Positions 35,369 through 43,338 of a DNA stretch of 64,000 nucleotides are shown one piece after another. Every line of letters starts with the position of its first letter. Within the stretch, counting starts at the first letter, position 1. Source of the stretch: JACPVU01 sp964373255 (lineage in GTDB: Archaea > Aenigmatarchaeota > Aenigmatarchaeia > GW2011-AR5). The translations under genes were made by a program, and so were the position numbers. The stretch spans positions 62,001 through 126,000 of the forward strand of contig CAYJTG010000001.1 of NCBI GenBank assembly GCA_964373255.1, given 5' to 3'. The notes beneath the pieces are model-generated. The model was not told the DNA's origin and ran no database searches. It saw nothing but the letters and a program-made list of their open reading frames with translations.

Positions 35369-36499
35369 TCATTGCGCAAACGGCCTGCAGACCTTTGACT
35401 TTAGATCTATGAACCTAAGATATACAGTTCGACGATGTTTTGGCAAAGATTTGACGCCAACACCAAGAGAATAATCGCAAATGATGTCGCCAAACAATCT
35501 TTCACGCTCCTCTTGCAATCTTTTCCTTCTTTCCTCTTCTGCACGCAGTTCATGCAACTTGATCATTTCTATCGTAATAGATTGCAGCTTATTCAAGAGT
35601 AGCACAACCACAATGAAAGATAAGCTAAATACAACGAATTGCATCGGTATACCATAGGGAAGAAACAGTATACCATAGGGAAGAAACATATTTGTCAAGA
35701 ATGAAAAAACAAAAAGACCAATCCACACAATAGGTGCAAATAAAATATAATAGAATGGTCTTTGATTTCCATCTTTATCTTTGACAAAAATGGAGCTTTC
35801 ACGATAATACCATACATCATTAGGAGTGTCTCTGAGTGGGTGAAGGATAGGTTTGAAGTCAATACCACGATATCCACAAAGAAGAAAGAAAATACCGCCA
35901 AACAGTTTTATTATTGTGACGATAGGAATCAAGATCAAGAACACTAAAATCGGTTGCAGCGTATAAGCAAGGATTCTTCGGCGTCGATAAGCGCACTGAT
36001 CCGCGGGTTTGGTACTAAAAAAAATATTTACCCATTTATTTTCCCATTCTCGTGGCTCTTTTGCGAAGAATTCTTTTCCAACCACTATATCTATTGATGT
36101 GTGCTCGATCACACCAATATCACTTTCTTCCAGATAATTTTTCCTGAACTTCCCGGCACCATCAAAAACTTTGTATTCGTAATTGTGGGTGCTCCTTTTG
36201 CTCAAGCAGAATATTTTCATCCAGTCAATATTTCGTGATTTCAGGTAAACTATAGCCGCATAAACCGTATATTTTCCTGGTCGAGAAAATTGGACATAAT
36301 CCATGAGCTGATCAATCTCCAGAAGGCCTCGGTCAACTTCATAATTCGACGATCCTTCATTGCGGAGAACCACAACAAGAAGGCGTGGTTCTTTGTCGAT
36401 CACATCTTTCAATCTTTCGATAGTGTCCGATGTCAAACACCATCGTAATGGCAGAACAGCGTCAGCTGCTTGCGGGTTATTTATAATAAGTTTAAGCAT
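35369..36499 (-). CDS. Membrane protein of unknown family
   Basis: 376 residues; the ATG at 36499 follows ATAAGGATATTTGAC. A soluble N-terminal region (about 1-180) with mixed alpha/beta pattern precedes four hydrophobic segments (LQPILVFLILIPIVTIIKLF; YILFAPIVWIGLFVFSFL; MQFVVFSLSFIVVVLLL), then a charged coiled-coil (LHELRAEEERRKRLQEERER). The repeated phrase FLPYGILFLPYGI is odd and comes from a short in-frame DNA duplication. No family is recognised. Confidence 0.5.
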   Translation of the reverse strand: MLKLIINNPQAADAVLPLRWCLTSDTIERLKDVIDKEPRLLVVVLRNEGSSNYEVDRGLLEIDQLMDYVQFSRPGKYTVYAAIVYLKSRNIDWMKIFCLSKRSTHNYEYKVFDGAGKFRKNYLEESDIGVIEHTSIDIVVGKEFFAKEPREWENKWVNIFFSTKPADQCAYRRRRILAYTLQPILVFLILIPIVTIIKLFGGIFFLLCGYRGIDFKPILHPLRDTPNDVWYYRESSIFVKDKDGNQRPFYYILFAPIVWIGLFVFSFLTNMFLPYGILFLPYGIPMQFVVFSLSFIVVVLLLNKLQSITIEMIKLHELRAEEERRKRLQEERERLFGDIICDYSLGVGVKSLPKHRRTVYLRFIDLKSKVCRPFAQ

Positions 36500-36554
36500 G
36501 TCAAATATCCTTATGTTGTTATAAAAAGTGAATTCGAAAAATTGTAAATTAGAT

Positions 36555-37865
36555 CTAGAACGAATAAGTCAGCTGGCTGTTCCACCCGAGATCAGACGCC
36601 CAGCTCGTGCGCAAGCGGATGCCCTCGACAAGAACACTAAAGCCAGCTATATACCTTTCCCCACTAGACAAGATGGGATGTCTGTCATAGTTTGCGGCGA
36701 GCTCCAGGAATGTCATCGGTCTTGCAATGCAGACGGCATAAAAATATGTGCCGTTATATGTATCGCTACTGAACGGCGCTATTCCTGCTATCACGTTTAC
36801 AAACCCTTTCTTAAGACTAGTCTGAAATACTACTCTCTCAAAGCTGTGATTCTTTTCGAAGCTCATAATGATCTTAAAAGGATCGAATGTTTTTGAAGAA
36901 ACAAATGAGAATCGTATCCTTGGATTCTGGGCGACCATAAATTTTGAATAGAAGTCGCTTCCAGTATAAGCAACCATTACGCCGCGCAGTGTTATGTCCA
37001 CATCACGCGCAATCAGGGGTGCATGAGCAAACGAACCGTCAGGCGAAGGAGGTACACCAGGGATAGGCGTATACTGCTGGCCGGCTGATACATCAATATT
37101 ATTGCCAAGACTGTAGGAGACAAACGCCTGATTTAATTTTGGATTTAACGTAAGGTCGATATCAGAGACGTACCTTACGCTGCCTTTTGTTCCTTCTACG
37201 CCAATAATCGCCCAATTAAAATTGAAATCAACCAGATTAAAAATTGTCTGGCCATATATTCTATTCTCGCTCTTTTCCTGGGTTCGCACAAAAGAGAAAG
37301 GCGCAGCAAGAAACGTCAATACGCTTGCTATAGCCAGTGCAAGCCTTGATTTATGCTCTATCGCTTCAGGCAATTCCTTTACAGCAAGAGCCATATTTTT
37401 GCCATTGCGTTGCAGTTCTTTTACGGCGCTTTCTGACAGCTCGCGCGCGGTATCGATGTGAATTCCATGGTATTCGCGCCTTGACGTATATTCATTGAAC
37501 CTGTCAAGCTCAAAGTGCCTTGAAAATGCCATCGGGCTGCTGCGAAAGAAACGCTGTACGTACAGCCATACAAGCATGAACGGCCAGAAAACAAAAATTG
37601 CCCAGAATATAAATCCAGTCTTCCAGCCCGCCATTATCTCGCTGTAGACATATGCGTCCCAATGACCTGTACCGCTATTCTTCCCTGTAATATAGATCCG
37701 GAATGCGATTGTAAATACGCCCAAAGTCAAGGACAAAGACGTCCATAAAGGGCTATAGACAAAAAGCCCTGCATAAACGACCAGAATACAGAGCTTTGAT
37801 ATAAAATCTGCCAACGAATCATCATCGCATGAATAATGATTTGAATAACAATTAGAGTAATACAT
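36555..37865 (-). CDS. Membrane protein with a beta-barrel-like C-terminal region
   Basis: 436 residues; the ATG at 37865 follows AAGGAATCCAAAA. The N-terminal half has three to four TM helices (ISKLCILVVYAGLFVYSPLW; TGFIFWAIFVFWPFMLVWLY; LALAIASVLTFLAAPFSFV). The C-terminal half alternates polar and hydrophobic residues like a porin (FNWAIIGVEGTKGSVRYVS; SYSLGNNIDVSAGQQYTPIP) and ends in QLTYSF, with the terminal Phe expected for outer-membrane barrels. A helical N-terminus with a barrel-like C-terminus is unusual. I do not assign a function. Confidence 0.5.
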   Translation of the reverse strand: MYYSNCYSNHYSCDDDSLADFISKLCILVVYAGLFVYSPLWTSLSLTLGVFTIAFRIYITGKNSGTGHWDAYVYSEIMAGWKTGFIFWAIFVFWPFMLVWLYVQRFFRSSPMAFSRHFELDRFNEYTSRREYHGIHIDTARELSESAVKELQRNGKNMALAVKELPEAIEHKSRLALAIASVLTFLAAPFSFVRTQEKSENRIYGQTIFNLVDFNFNWAIIGVEGTKGSVRYVSDIDLTLNPKLNQAFVSYSLGNNIDVSAGQQYTPIPGVPPSPDGSFAHAPLIARDVDITLRGVMVAYTGSDFYSKFMVAQNPRIRFSFVSSKTFDPFKIIMSFEKNHSFERVVFQTSLKKGFVNVIAGIAPFSSDTYNGTYFYAVCIARPMTFLELAANYDRHPILSSGERYIAGFSVLVEGIRLRTSWASDLGWNSQLTYSF

Positions 37866-37927
37866 TTTTGGATTCCTTATAATTATAAAATGATTTGTTT
37901 AGAATTAGTTGATTTTTCAATAAACGT

Positions 37928-37989
37928 AAAAGCAGCGGACAGATGGCATCTCGTCCATAAAGGATATATTTGGTATCGTCCGCTGCTTT
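37928..37989 (-). terminator. Intrinsic terminator-like hairpin
   Basis: AAAGCAGCGGAC / GTCCGCTGCTTT stem spanning 62 bp, between the 140-aa gene and the 436-aa gene, with a T-run on the minus strand. Its presence argues against a 64-aa open frame that covers the same bases. Confidence 0.6.
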
Positions 37990-38110
37990 CGAAAAGTGGA
38001 CATCGACAATATCATCCATAGAAAGGACAACAAGATAATCGTCCACTTTATGAAAATATCAGAAACAAATGCTACGCCGCCCGATTATTCTGTGTTTACA
38101 TTATTTTACT

Positions 38111-38533
38111 TCACGCAAGCCTGACGATAGCATAAACAATACCATAAAATATACCGTACAAAGCTCCCGCCATTACCAGCACAGAGCACACAGCCGCAAA
38201 TTTTGATATTTTCAGCTCCTCTGCTGCGAGTACTGCTACGAGTACTGCGAGTACTAGTACGGGTGCTGCAAGTGCTGGTGCGAATGCTGCGAATGCTGTG
38301 AATGCTGCTGCGAGTGCTGCTGGTGCGAATGCTGCGAATGCTGTGAATGCTGCTGGTGTGAATGCTGCTGCGAGTGCTGCTGGTGTGAATGCTGCTGCGA
38401 GTGCTGCTGGTGCGAATGCTGCGAATGCTGCATCTCTTGTCAGTACATAAACCACAAAAAACACACCACTGCAAGCAACAGTCAAAACCCATTCGTATTT
38501 GAACAGCTTGCTGGCGAAGAATTGTTTTAACAT
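38111..38533 (-). CDS. Membrane protein with Ala/Phe/Pro tandem repeats
   Basis: 140 residues; the ATG at 38533 follows CCAGGAAAGGAGTCTAGC. An N-terminal TM helix is followed by about 60 residues built from AAFAPAALAAAFTPAAL-type units, then a C-terminal helix (CSVLVMAGALYGIFYGIVYAIV). The repeat protein comes from a DNA tandem repeat (38220-38430). The segment is hydrophobic enough to be membrane-embedded. Function unknown. Confidence 0.5.
   Translation of the reverse strand: MLKQFFASKLFKYEWVLTVACSGVFFVVYVLTRDAAFAAFAPAALAAAFTPAALAAAFTPAAFTAFAAFAPAALAAAFTAFAAFAPALAAPVLVLAVLVAVLAAEELKISKFAAVCSVLVMAGALYGIFYGIVYAIVRLA
38220..38430. repeat. Imperfect tandem repeats of GAATGCTGC / GAGTGCTGC units
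   Basis: Nine- to twelve-base units (CGAATGCTG, CGAGTGCTG, TGGTGTGAATGCTG) repeat about 20 times inside the 140-aa gene, all preserving frame. Prone to length variation by slippage. Confidence 0.8.
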
Positions 38534-38590
38534 GCTAGACTCCTTTCCTGGAGGTTGTTTAGAATTAGTTGATTTTTGAAAAATTGTTTT

Positions 38591-39169
38591 TCAGAAATTT
38601 GATTTGAAATATGTCCTAAATACCAGAAAAAATACAGCGCCTATAATCAAAAACATGGCGACAGGATATACGACAATCGCAAACTCGAACTTATCTATTG
38701 CGACTAAATTCGCGATGCTTCCGGCAAAGAAAAGCAGCCATGCTGACTTGCTTTCGATCTGGGGATTGCAATATACCTTGCGTATCGTTGGCAATGCACC
38801 AGTCATGTCAACAGCTATGTTAATCAGCAAAGCTGGCAAAGGTGAGTTGAATATAAACCAAAGTAAAAGCCCAACAGCCGATATTATTAAACAAGTCCTG
38901 TCAAACGACGTCCAACCGCCTTCGCCGTACTTCAGTGAAAGCAGCGCAACTATTATCGTGCCTATAGAATAGGATACCAGAACAAATATTGTTGATTCTG
39001 CACCAGAAGAATGATAACTGGCCAGGATTATGATGTTCATTACAAGCCAAATCAACCACGAAGCCCTGTTTGGCTTTGTTGACCCCTTCAGAATTGAGGA
39101 GATATACGGTATGTAAGCGAGGATTGACAAAATCCCTGCTATTAATCCAAAAATTTTGGTATAATGCAT
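38591..39169 (-). CDS. PQ-loop-like multi-pass membrane protein
   Basis: 192 residues, about seven hydrophobic segments. The phrase YIPYISSILKGSTKPNRASW matches the PQ-loop/SWEET-like repeat (Y-x-P-Q/Y-x-x-x-L-K-x-K-x), repeated more weakly in the second half (GALPTIRKVYCNPQIESKSA). Similar sequences with KTKPHRxSWxIW are common in CPR bacteria. The start at 39169 follows GAAAGGACACTTCA. Transport role inferred only. Confidence 0.6.
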   Translation of the reverse strand: MHYTKIFGLIAGILSILAYIPYISSILKGSTKPNRASWLIWLVMNIIILASYHSSGAESTIFVLVSYSIGTIIVALLSLKYGEGGWTSFDRTCLIISAVGLLLWFIFNSPLPALLINIAVDMTGALPTIRKVYCNPQIESKSAWLLFFAGSIANLVAIDKFEFAIVVYPVAMFLIIGAVFFLVFRTYFKSNF

Positions 39170-39574
39170 TGAAGTGTCCTTTCACGGTGATTTTCAATTT
39201 ATTTTTCAAAATTGTTTTCTTACTTGATTTTCTTTCCAAAGATTACTATGTTTCTTGATCAAACTTTTGGATAATAATTGATTCAATGTAATTTCTTTTA
39301 ATCGACTTTTTCTTTTGGAAAGAAAAAGTCGCAAGACAACGCAAGACATTGAAAAGTCTGGTGTTGTACAAAATTTTATGTAGCGAAGCGTAAAGAAATA
39401 GAAAAGGCAAGACATGCAGAAACCAGCTTTACAGGCTGATTTGATTAAGTTTTTTTCGTCTTGCTTTCTTCCCGTTAGAGAGCTTTCGACCCTACCGATC
39501 TAAGTAAGAAAAGACTGATTGCTCAATTTTTCTTATATTTGTGATCGGATTTGAATTTTGTGATTTTTCTTTGT
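39170..39574. other. Intergenic right edge of the bacterial-like block
   Basis: No gene seen. Contains the right copy of the 19-bp repeat ATGTTTCTTGATCAAACTT (39248-39266), then a hairpin CGACTTTTTCTTT / AAAGAAAAAGTCG (about 39302-39332) similar to hairpins in the archaeal flank. This is where ribosome-binding-site style changes. Confidence 0.6.
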
Positions 39575-41563
39575 TTATAGGTAAATATTCTCGAATGCGC
39601 CTGTGCCCATGAACTCATCGGCAAGCTGCACAAATATCTTCATGCCGCCCTTCTTTTTTGCGTACCGGCACGCCTGCTGCAGCAGTACGTTTTTCAAGGC
39701 TTCGTTTGCGCAAATATAATAGCCGTTGTTGTGGAGTGCCCTGTAAATTGGGTCGCGATCGTAATTCGTTATAAATGAAAGCTTTAACTCCTTATCGCCC
39801 TTTTTAAGCATTACTAATCCGCCTGAATCAGCCGCCTGCCCAACCTCGTAGCCGGATGACTCGAACTTCCATATTATGTGCTTTTTGTCCATTTTTTCCT
39901 GCCTTGGGGCGGTTTTTTCTATTTTATTGAATACACCCTCGCCGATGTCTGTCAAAAAGTAATAAACGGCCTTGGTTTTCTTCACCTTCACGCCTTTCTG
40001 ATCCACCAAACCAAGCTTTAGCAAAAGCTTCATGTTGTCGTTGAACGTCGAGCCGGACATCTTCAGTGCCTTATAGAGCTGCGACGTATAGAGGCCTTTG
40101 CCAGTGCCTATGGCTGTGATTATCTTCATCTCGCTTTCATTCAAGCCGTTGACATCAAAATCCACGTCAACATTCGCCCTGCCGATAGTTTTTATCTTGT
40201 CCCGCATCAGCTCGACGACGTCTTTATCGGTTATCTTCCCTTTCTCTATTTCCAGCTTTTCGAACTCAGCAAGGAACGGCTTTGAAAATTCTGAATTTCT
40301 TGCCAGCATAAATCCGTGCCCCACGGGCAGCCTTCGCAAATAAGAGCCTTCCTCATTATAGTCAAGCCCGAGCATGTTCGCAGCGTCCATTATGTCTGAC
40401 GACTGCTTTGTGTCTAGTCCTAAATTCATGTATATGTGCGTTGACGTATTGCCCATAGCCGGATAGCTCACCAATGAAGGATGCTGGTCGATATAAATTA
40501 TGCCCAGCCCCAATTCACGAACCTCACGGAACAATAAATCAATGACCGTCTCTGACCCGAGCTTCTTCGATTTTTCCCTGTTCAGAACGTGATGCGCCTC
40601 CTCAAGGATTATGGCGCCTGCTAATTTTTCCCTGCTCTTGCCTGCGAGCATCCAGTCGCGTATCCACTGCAGCACAATCTCGATGAAAAACGTCTTGTCG
40701 TTTGTCGACAACGCGTCCAGTTCGAATATTGTGATCTTGCCCGGTGAAAATAATTGCGACAGATCAGAGAAGTCCGTATCAAAAACATCGTTCATTTCAC
40801 GGAAGCAGAGCGATTCCAACGGACGCATTGCTGTTGCGACCCAGTTTCTTTCCCTTGACGATCCATGGCTATGGGAAAGGATTTCAACTGCGTCTTTCAG
40901 GTCAGCCAGCCTTGGGTTCTGCTTATTTTCGTACAAATCATTCATTGCCATCATAATTATGTGCTGCCCGCCCCCAAGCAGCCAGTAGGCGTGGTCGAAT
41001 ATGGATGCGAACTCCTTTATCCACTGCGACGCCGTTATGTCCTTGGGCGGCTTCAACGGGTTGAACCTGAACGGCGAGACATCACGACCGATCGTGTAAA
41101 CCTCTATCCTGTCCCTTAATTCTGTTTGAAGTAGGTCACGGTAATTTCTTTTCGAGAAGTCAAATATAATTACAGGTATATTCATCTCCGCCAAACTCTT
41201 CGCAAGCATAAAGGAGACGTTTGTCTTGCCGTACCCGGAAGACCCGAATATTCCTATGTGCGTAAGCAATGATTCTGCCTTTATTAAAAGTGGAAACAGT
41301 CTTTTTCTGCCGTAGTTGACGTGACCCAGCTTTATTTCCCCGCTGATCACTTCTCTTTCAGGCGGCTCGATGAGAACCGTGTCCCTCAATTCCTTGTCCG
41401 AGTTGACAGCCGCTTTCAGTATGTCGACCATCTCAATTATTCTTTTCCTCGTCTCCTCATCCGCCAATAGATAAGTCTTTAACAACCGCTCGGCGTTCTG
41501 CCTGCCCATGACAGGCGTCATCTTCTTGATCTCGTCGCTTATCAGCTTTTCCTGGTAGTACAT
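39575..41563 (-). CDS. HerA/VirB4-like P-loop ATPase
   Basis: About 662 residues from the ATG at 41563; an upstream TTG would overlap the previous gene. Walker A is IFGSSGYGKTNVSF; Walker B is GAIILEEAHHVL; an arginine-finger/C-terminal region follows (YIDQHPSLVSYPAMGNTSTHI). The C-terminal part (about 470-560) reads as a winged helix (NESEMKIITAIGTGKGLYTSQLYKALKMSG). This is DUF87/HerA-type, typically a hexameric DNA translocase. It follows two small coupled genes and probably works with them. Confidence 0.8.
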   Translation of the reverse strand: MYYQEKLISDEIKKMTPVMGRQNAERLLKTYLLADEETRKRIIEMVDILKAAVNSDKELRDTVLIEPPEREVISGEIKLGHVNYGRKRLFPLLIKAESLLTHIGIFGSSGYGKTNVSFMLAKSLAEMNIPVIIFDFSKRNYRDLLQTELRDRIEVYTIGRDVSPFRFNPLKPPKDITASQWIKEFASIFDHAYWLLGGGQHIIMMAMNDLYENKQNPRLADLKDAVEILSHSHGSSRERNWVATAMRPLESLCFREMNDVFDTDFSDLSQLFSPGKITIFELDALSTNDKTFFIEIVLQWIRDWMLAGKSREKLAGAIILEEAHHVLNREKSKKLGSETVIDLLFREVRELGLGIIYIDQHPSLVSYPAMGNTSTHIYMNLGLDTKQSSDIMDAANMLGLDYNEEGSYLRRLPVGHGFMLARNSEFSKPFLAEFEKLEIEKGKITDKDVVELMRDKIKTIGRANVDVDFDVNGLNESEMKIITAIGTGKGLYTSQLYKALKMSGSTFNDNMKLLLKLGLVDQKGVKVKKTKAVYYFLTDIGEGVFNKIEKTAPRQEKMDKKHIIWKFESSGYEVGQAADSGGLVMLKKGDKELKLSFITNYDRDPIYRALHNNGYYICANEALKNVLLQQACRYAKKKGGMKIFVQLADEFMGTGAFENIYL

Positions 41564-41564
41564 A

Positions 41565-41921
41565 TTAATCACGACCAAACATCATTTTTCTTGTTCGTAA
41601 TACAGTGCCTTTGTCTATGGTGTCGTATCTCAGGCTGTAGTTAACGTCACCCATGCATTCGACAAGGCTCTTGATGTCTTCGCCATAAAAATTGGTGTCC
41701 CTGTCAACAAAAGTAACGCATTCATTTGTTCCATCGGGGCGCTCTGGCCTGAACGTCACATTGTATGTTCCGTTATCCGTGACTTTCTGTACATAGACCC
41801 AAATCTTGTAGGGGCCCAGAATGGCCTTAGTGTTGGGAATAAGCCTTCCATCGTTATACGCAGCAAAAAAAAATTCAATACCTATAACATTTCCATTAAT
41901 CAAATCGTCAATATCCCACAT
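41565..41921 (-). CDS. Small protein of the HerA operon
   Basis: About 118 residues from MWDIDDLI at 41921; an ATG at 41936 overlapping the upstream gene is an alternative. Beta-rich sequence (GPYKIWVYVQKVTDNGTYNV, then NECVTFVDRDTNFYG), no signal peptide. No family is recognised. Its stop and the HerA start are one base apart, so it is probably a partner subunit. Confidence 0.6.
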   Translation of the reverse strand: MWDIDDLINGNVIGIEFFFAAYNDGRLIPNTKAILGPYKIWVYVQKVTDNGTYNVTFRPERPDGTNECVTFVDRDTNFYGEDIKSLVECMGDVNYSLRYDTIDKGTVLRTRKMMFGRD

Positions 41922-41922
41922 C

Positions 41923-42465
41923 TTATTCACCCTCATTCAGATTCTCGAATATCGAAGCAATCTTTCTTTCGGTCTCGTGCTGCTCTGTGAGCTGCTTCAG
42001 CTCCGTAGTGAGCTCCATGACGTCCTTCCAGAACTGGACATCCTCGTGCCGCTTCTCCTTCCGGAGCACGGATACGTCCAGCTTCAGGTTCCTTCTTTCA
42101 TTAGGGTCAGAAATAACAAGGCTCATGCTGTTCTTGTCGTCGATGTCCTTCTCTATCTCTTTTTCAATGCTTCCGTGGAGCTGTGTCCTTACGTCTATGT
42201 TTTTTCTTATCTCGTCTATTCGCTGCTCCAGAAATTTTACTCGGTCAAAGATATTCCCGATGACATCAGAGCTGACAATCTTCAGCGGCTCTATCACATC
42301 ATCCGTCATGCGCGGCATCGCCTGGTGCTCGACTACCGTAACTGTCTTCGGTCTTTTTGGCTCGTATATATCTTCGTCTGTCTTCTTTGCCTTCGCTGTC
42401 TTCTCTATGTCTTCTATTGTTTTGTACAGTCTTTCGTCTTTCTTGTACTTGTCAATTTCGTACAT
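41923..42465 (-). CDS. Coiled-coil protein of the HerA operon
   Basis: 180 residues, strongly charged and helical (MYEIDKYKKDERLYKTIEDI; FDRVKFLEQRIDEIRKNIDV; VMELTTELKQLTEQHETERK), ending with AASIFENLNEGE-like sequence (IASIFENLNEGE). The N-terminal third is low complexity. It is first of three tightly packed genes leading to the HerA ATPase. Role unknown, likely a scaffold. Confidence 0.6.
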   Translation of the reverse strand: MYEIDKYKKDERLYKTIEDIEKTAKAKKTDEDIYEPKRPKTVTVVEHQAMPRMTDDVIEPLKIVSSDVIGNIFDRVKFLEQRIDEIRKNIDVRTQLHGSIEKEIEKDIDDKNSMSLVISDPNERRNLKLDVSVLRKEKRHEDVQFWKDVMELTTELKQLTEQHETERKIASIFENLNEGE

Positions 42466-42493
42466 TTTACCACCTATAGATAGTTAACTTATA

Positions 42494-42512
42494 TACGTTC
42501 CGCCGGAACGTA
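42494..42512. promoter_or_regulatory. Palindrome upstream of the HerA operon
   Basis: TACGTTCCGCCGGAACGTA, a 19-bp perfect inverted repeat about 30-45 bp before the start of the coiled-coil gene, next to TATA-like sequence. A plausible operator. Confidence 0.45.
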
Positions 42513-42540
42513 TTTAAAGCTTTCGCCACTGCTTGGTGAT

Positions 42541-42726
42541 ATAAACATAATCCACCATCTAAAGATGGTGGTATTTCTTTGAAATACCACAAGATAATAC
42601 ATGGTGAAGCTACGCTTCACCTGTACAGGAGAATCTTCGATTCTCCATGTATTTGTGGATTATGTTATACAGGTGAATACCATAATACCGCTGTTTCAAA
42701 ACAGTGGTATTCACCATGTATAAAAA
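42541..42726. repeat. Branched palindrome E (many hairpins)
   Basis: A run of nested hairpins: CCATCTAAAGATGG, GGTATTTC / GAAATACC, TGAAGCTACGCTTCA, AGAATCTTCGATTCT, and a final GGTGAATAC ... TATTCACC arm enclosing CTGTTTCAAAACAG. An outer ATAATCCAC / GTGGATTAT pair closes the first part. It is the reverse-complement counterpart of the element at 59208-59396. Confidence 0.8.
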
Positions 42727-42751
42727 CTATTGCGTAAAAAAACTGCACGAT

Positions 42752-42967
42752 TGAAACAAACTGACGCACGAAGTGCGTCTATCTGTATTGACAATGCCTC
42801 TAGCTGACAGTTGCAGAAAACGAAGTTTTCTGAACTCTTGGAAAGCTTCGCTTTCCACAGATATACGTCAACAGACGTATATGTCTACGTCGACCATGCT
42901 GTGAAGATCAGAGGTCTTCAAGCTCTCGACGAGCTACGCTCAGTCGCAGATGAACCCGTGGGTTCAA
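42752..42967. repeat. Branched palindrome K (composite of A/B modules)
   Basis: Contains TTGAAACAAACTGACGCAC...CAATGCCTCTAGCTGACAG, shared in reverse with elements A and B, then further hairpins (AGAAAAC/GTTTTCT, GGAAAGC/GCTTTCC, ATATACGTC/GACGTATAT, a TCGACGAGC region). It ends 11 bases before tRNA-Glu. The arms appear reshuffled relative to A and B. Confidence 0.65.
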
Positions 42968-42977
42968 ATCTTAAAAG

Positions 42978-43177
42978 TGCTCCCGACGGGATTTGAACCC
43001 GTGTCCGCGACGGACTCCAACCATCTTCCAGTTTTCTTGATCAACCTTCTTTCCAAAAGAAGGTTGTGAGAGGCCGCTATCCTATCGGTTTTTCTTGATT
43101 GACCGGGATTTCCAACCTTTTCCTGGTTCTTTTGATTAATCTTTTCTTCCAAGAAAAGATTACTAGACTACGGGAGC
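42978..43177 (-). tRNA. tRNA-Glu (CTC) with inserts in the D-loop and after the anticodon
   Basis: Acceptor GCTCCCG / CGGGAGC, discriminator A. Exon 1 is 16 nt (to GTCTAGT), exon 2 is 23 nt (CCGATAGG...CCTCTCAC, carrying anticodon CTC), exon 3 is 36 nt; together 75 nt, a normal tRNA. The D-loop insert (43089-43161, 73 nt) and the post-anticodon insert (43014-43065, 52 nt) both contain hairpins of the TTTCTTGAT / CCTTCTTT family. The second is at the usual archaeal intron region near position 37/38. No CCA encoded. Confidence 0.8.
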
Positions 43178-43190
43178 TTCAATCTTACAC

Positions 43191-43281
43191 AGTATCTCCG
43201 AAAGTTGGATTACTGCCTGTTGGCAGTAATCCTCTACCGAGGTATACGCCAAGAGGCGTATACCTCACTTTCGGAGATACT
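43191..43281. repeat. Branched palindrome C (three-way junction)
   Basis: Outer AGTATCTCCGAAAGT / ACTTTCGGAGATACT encloses two arms: GGATTACTGCC / GGCAGTAATCC and GAGGTATACGCC / GGCGTATACCTC. Nearly identical to the element at 60089-60179 in the same orientation. Lies 13 bases from tRNA-Glu. Confidence 0.85.
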
Positions 43282-43338
43282 ATTACAGAATTAAGCAGGA
43301 ACGATTAAATAAATGAATTTTGTCGGCATTTATGAAAC

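Noticed and set aside
37852..38046. 64-aa open frame
   Set aside because: It covers a terminator hairpin (37928-37989) and lacks a ribosome binding site, unlike neighbouring genes.
42541..43281. Clustered repeats as a CRISPR array
   Set aside because: Units are nested palindromes of different lengths without regular spacers, and there are no cas genes.
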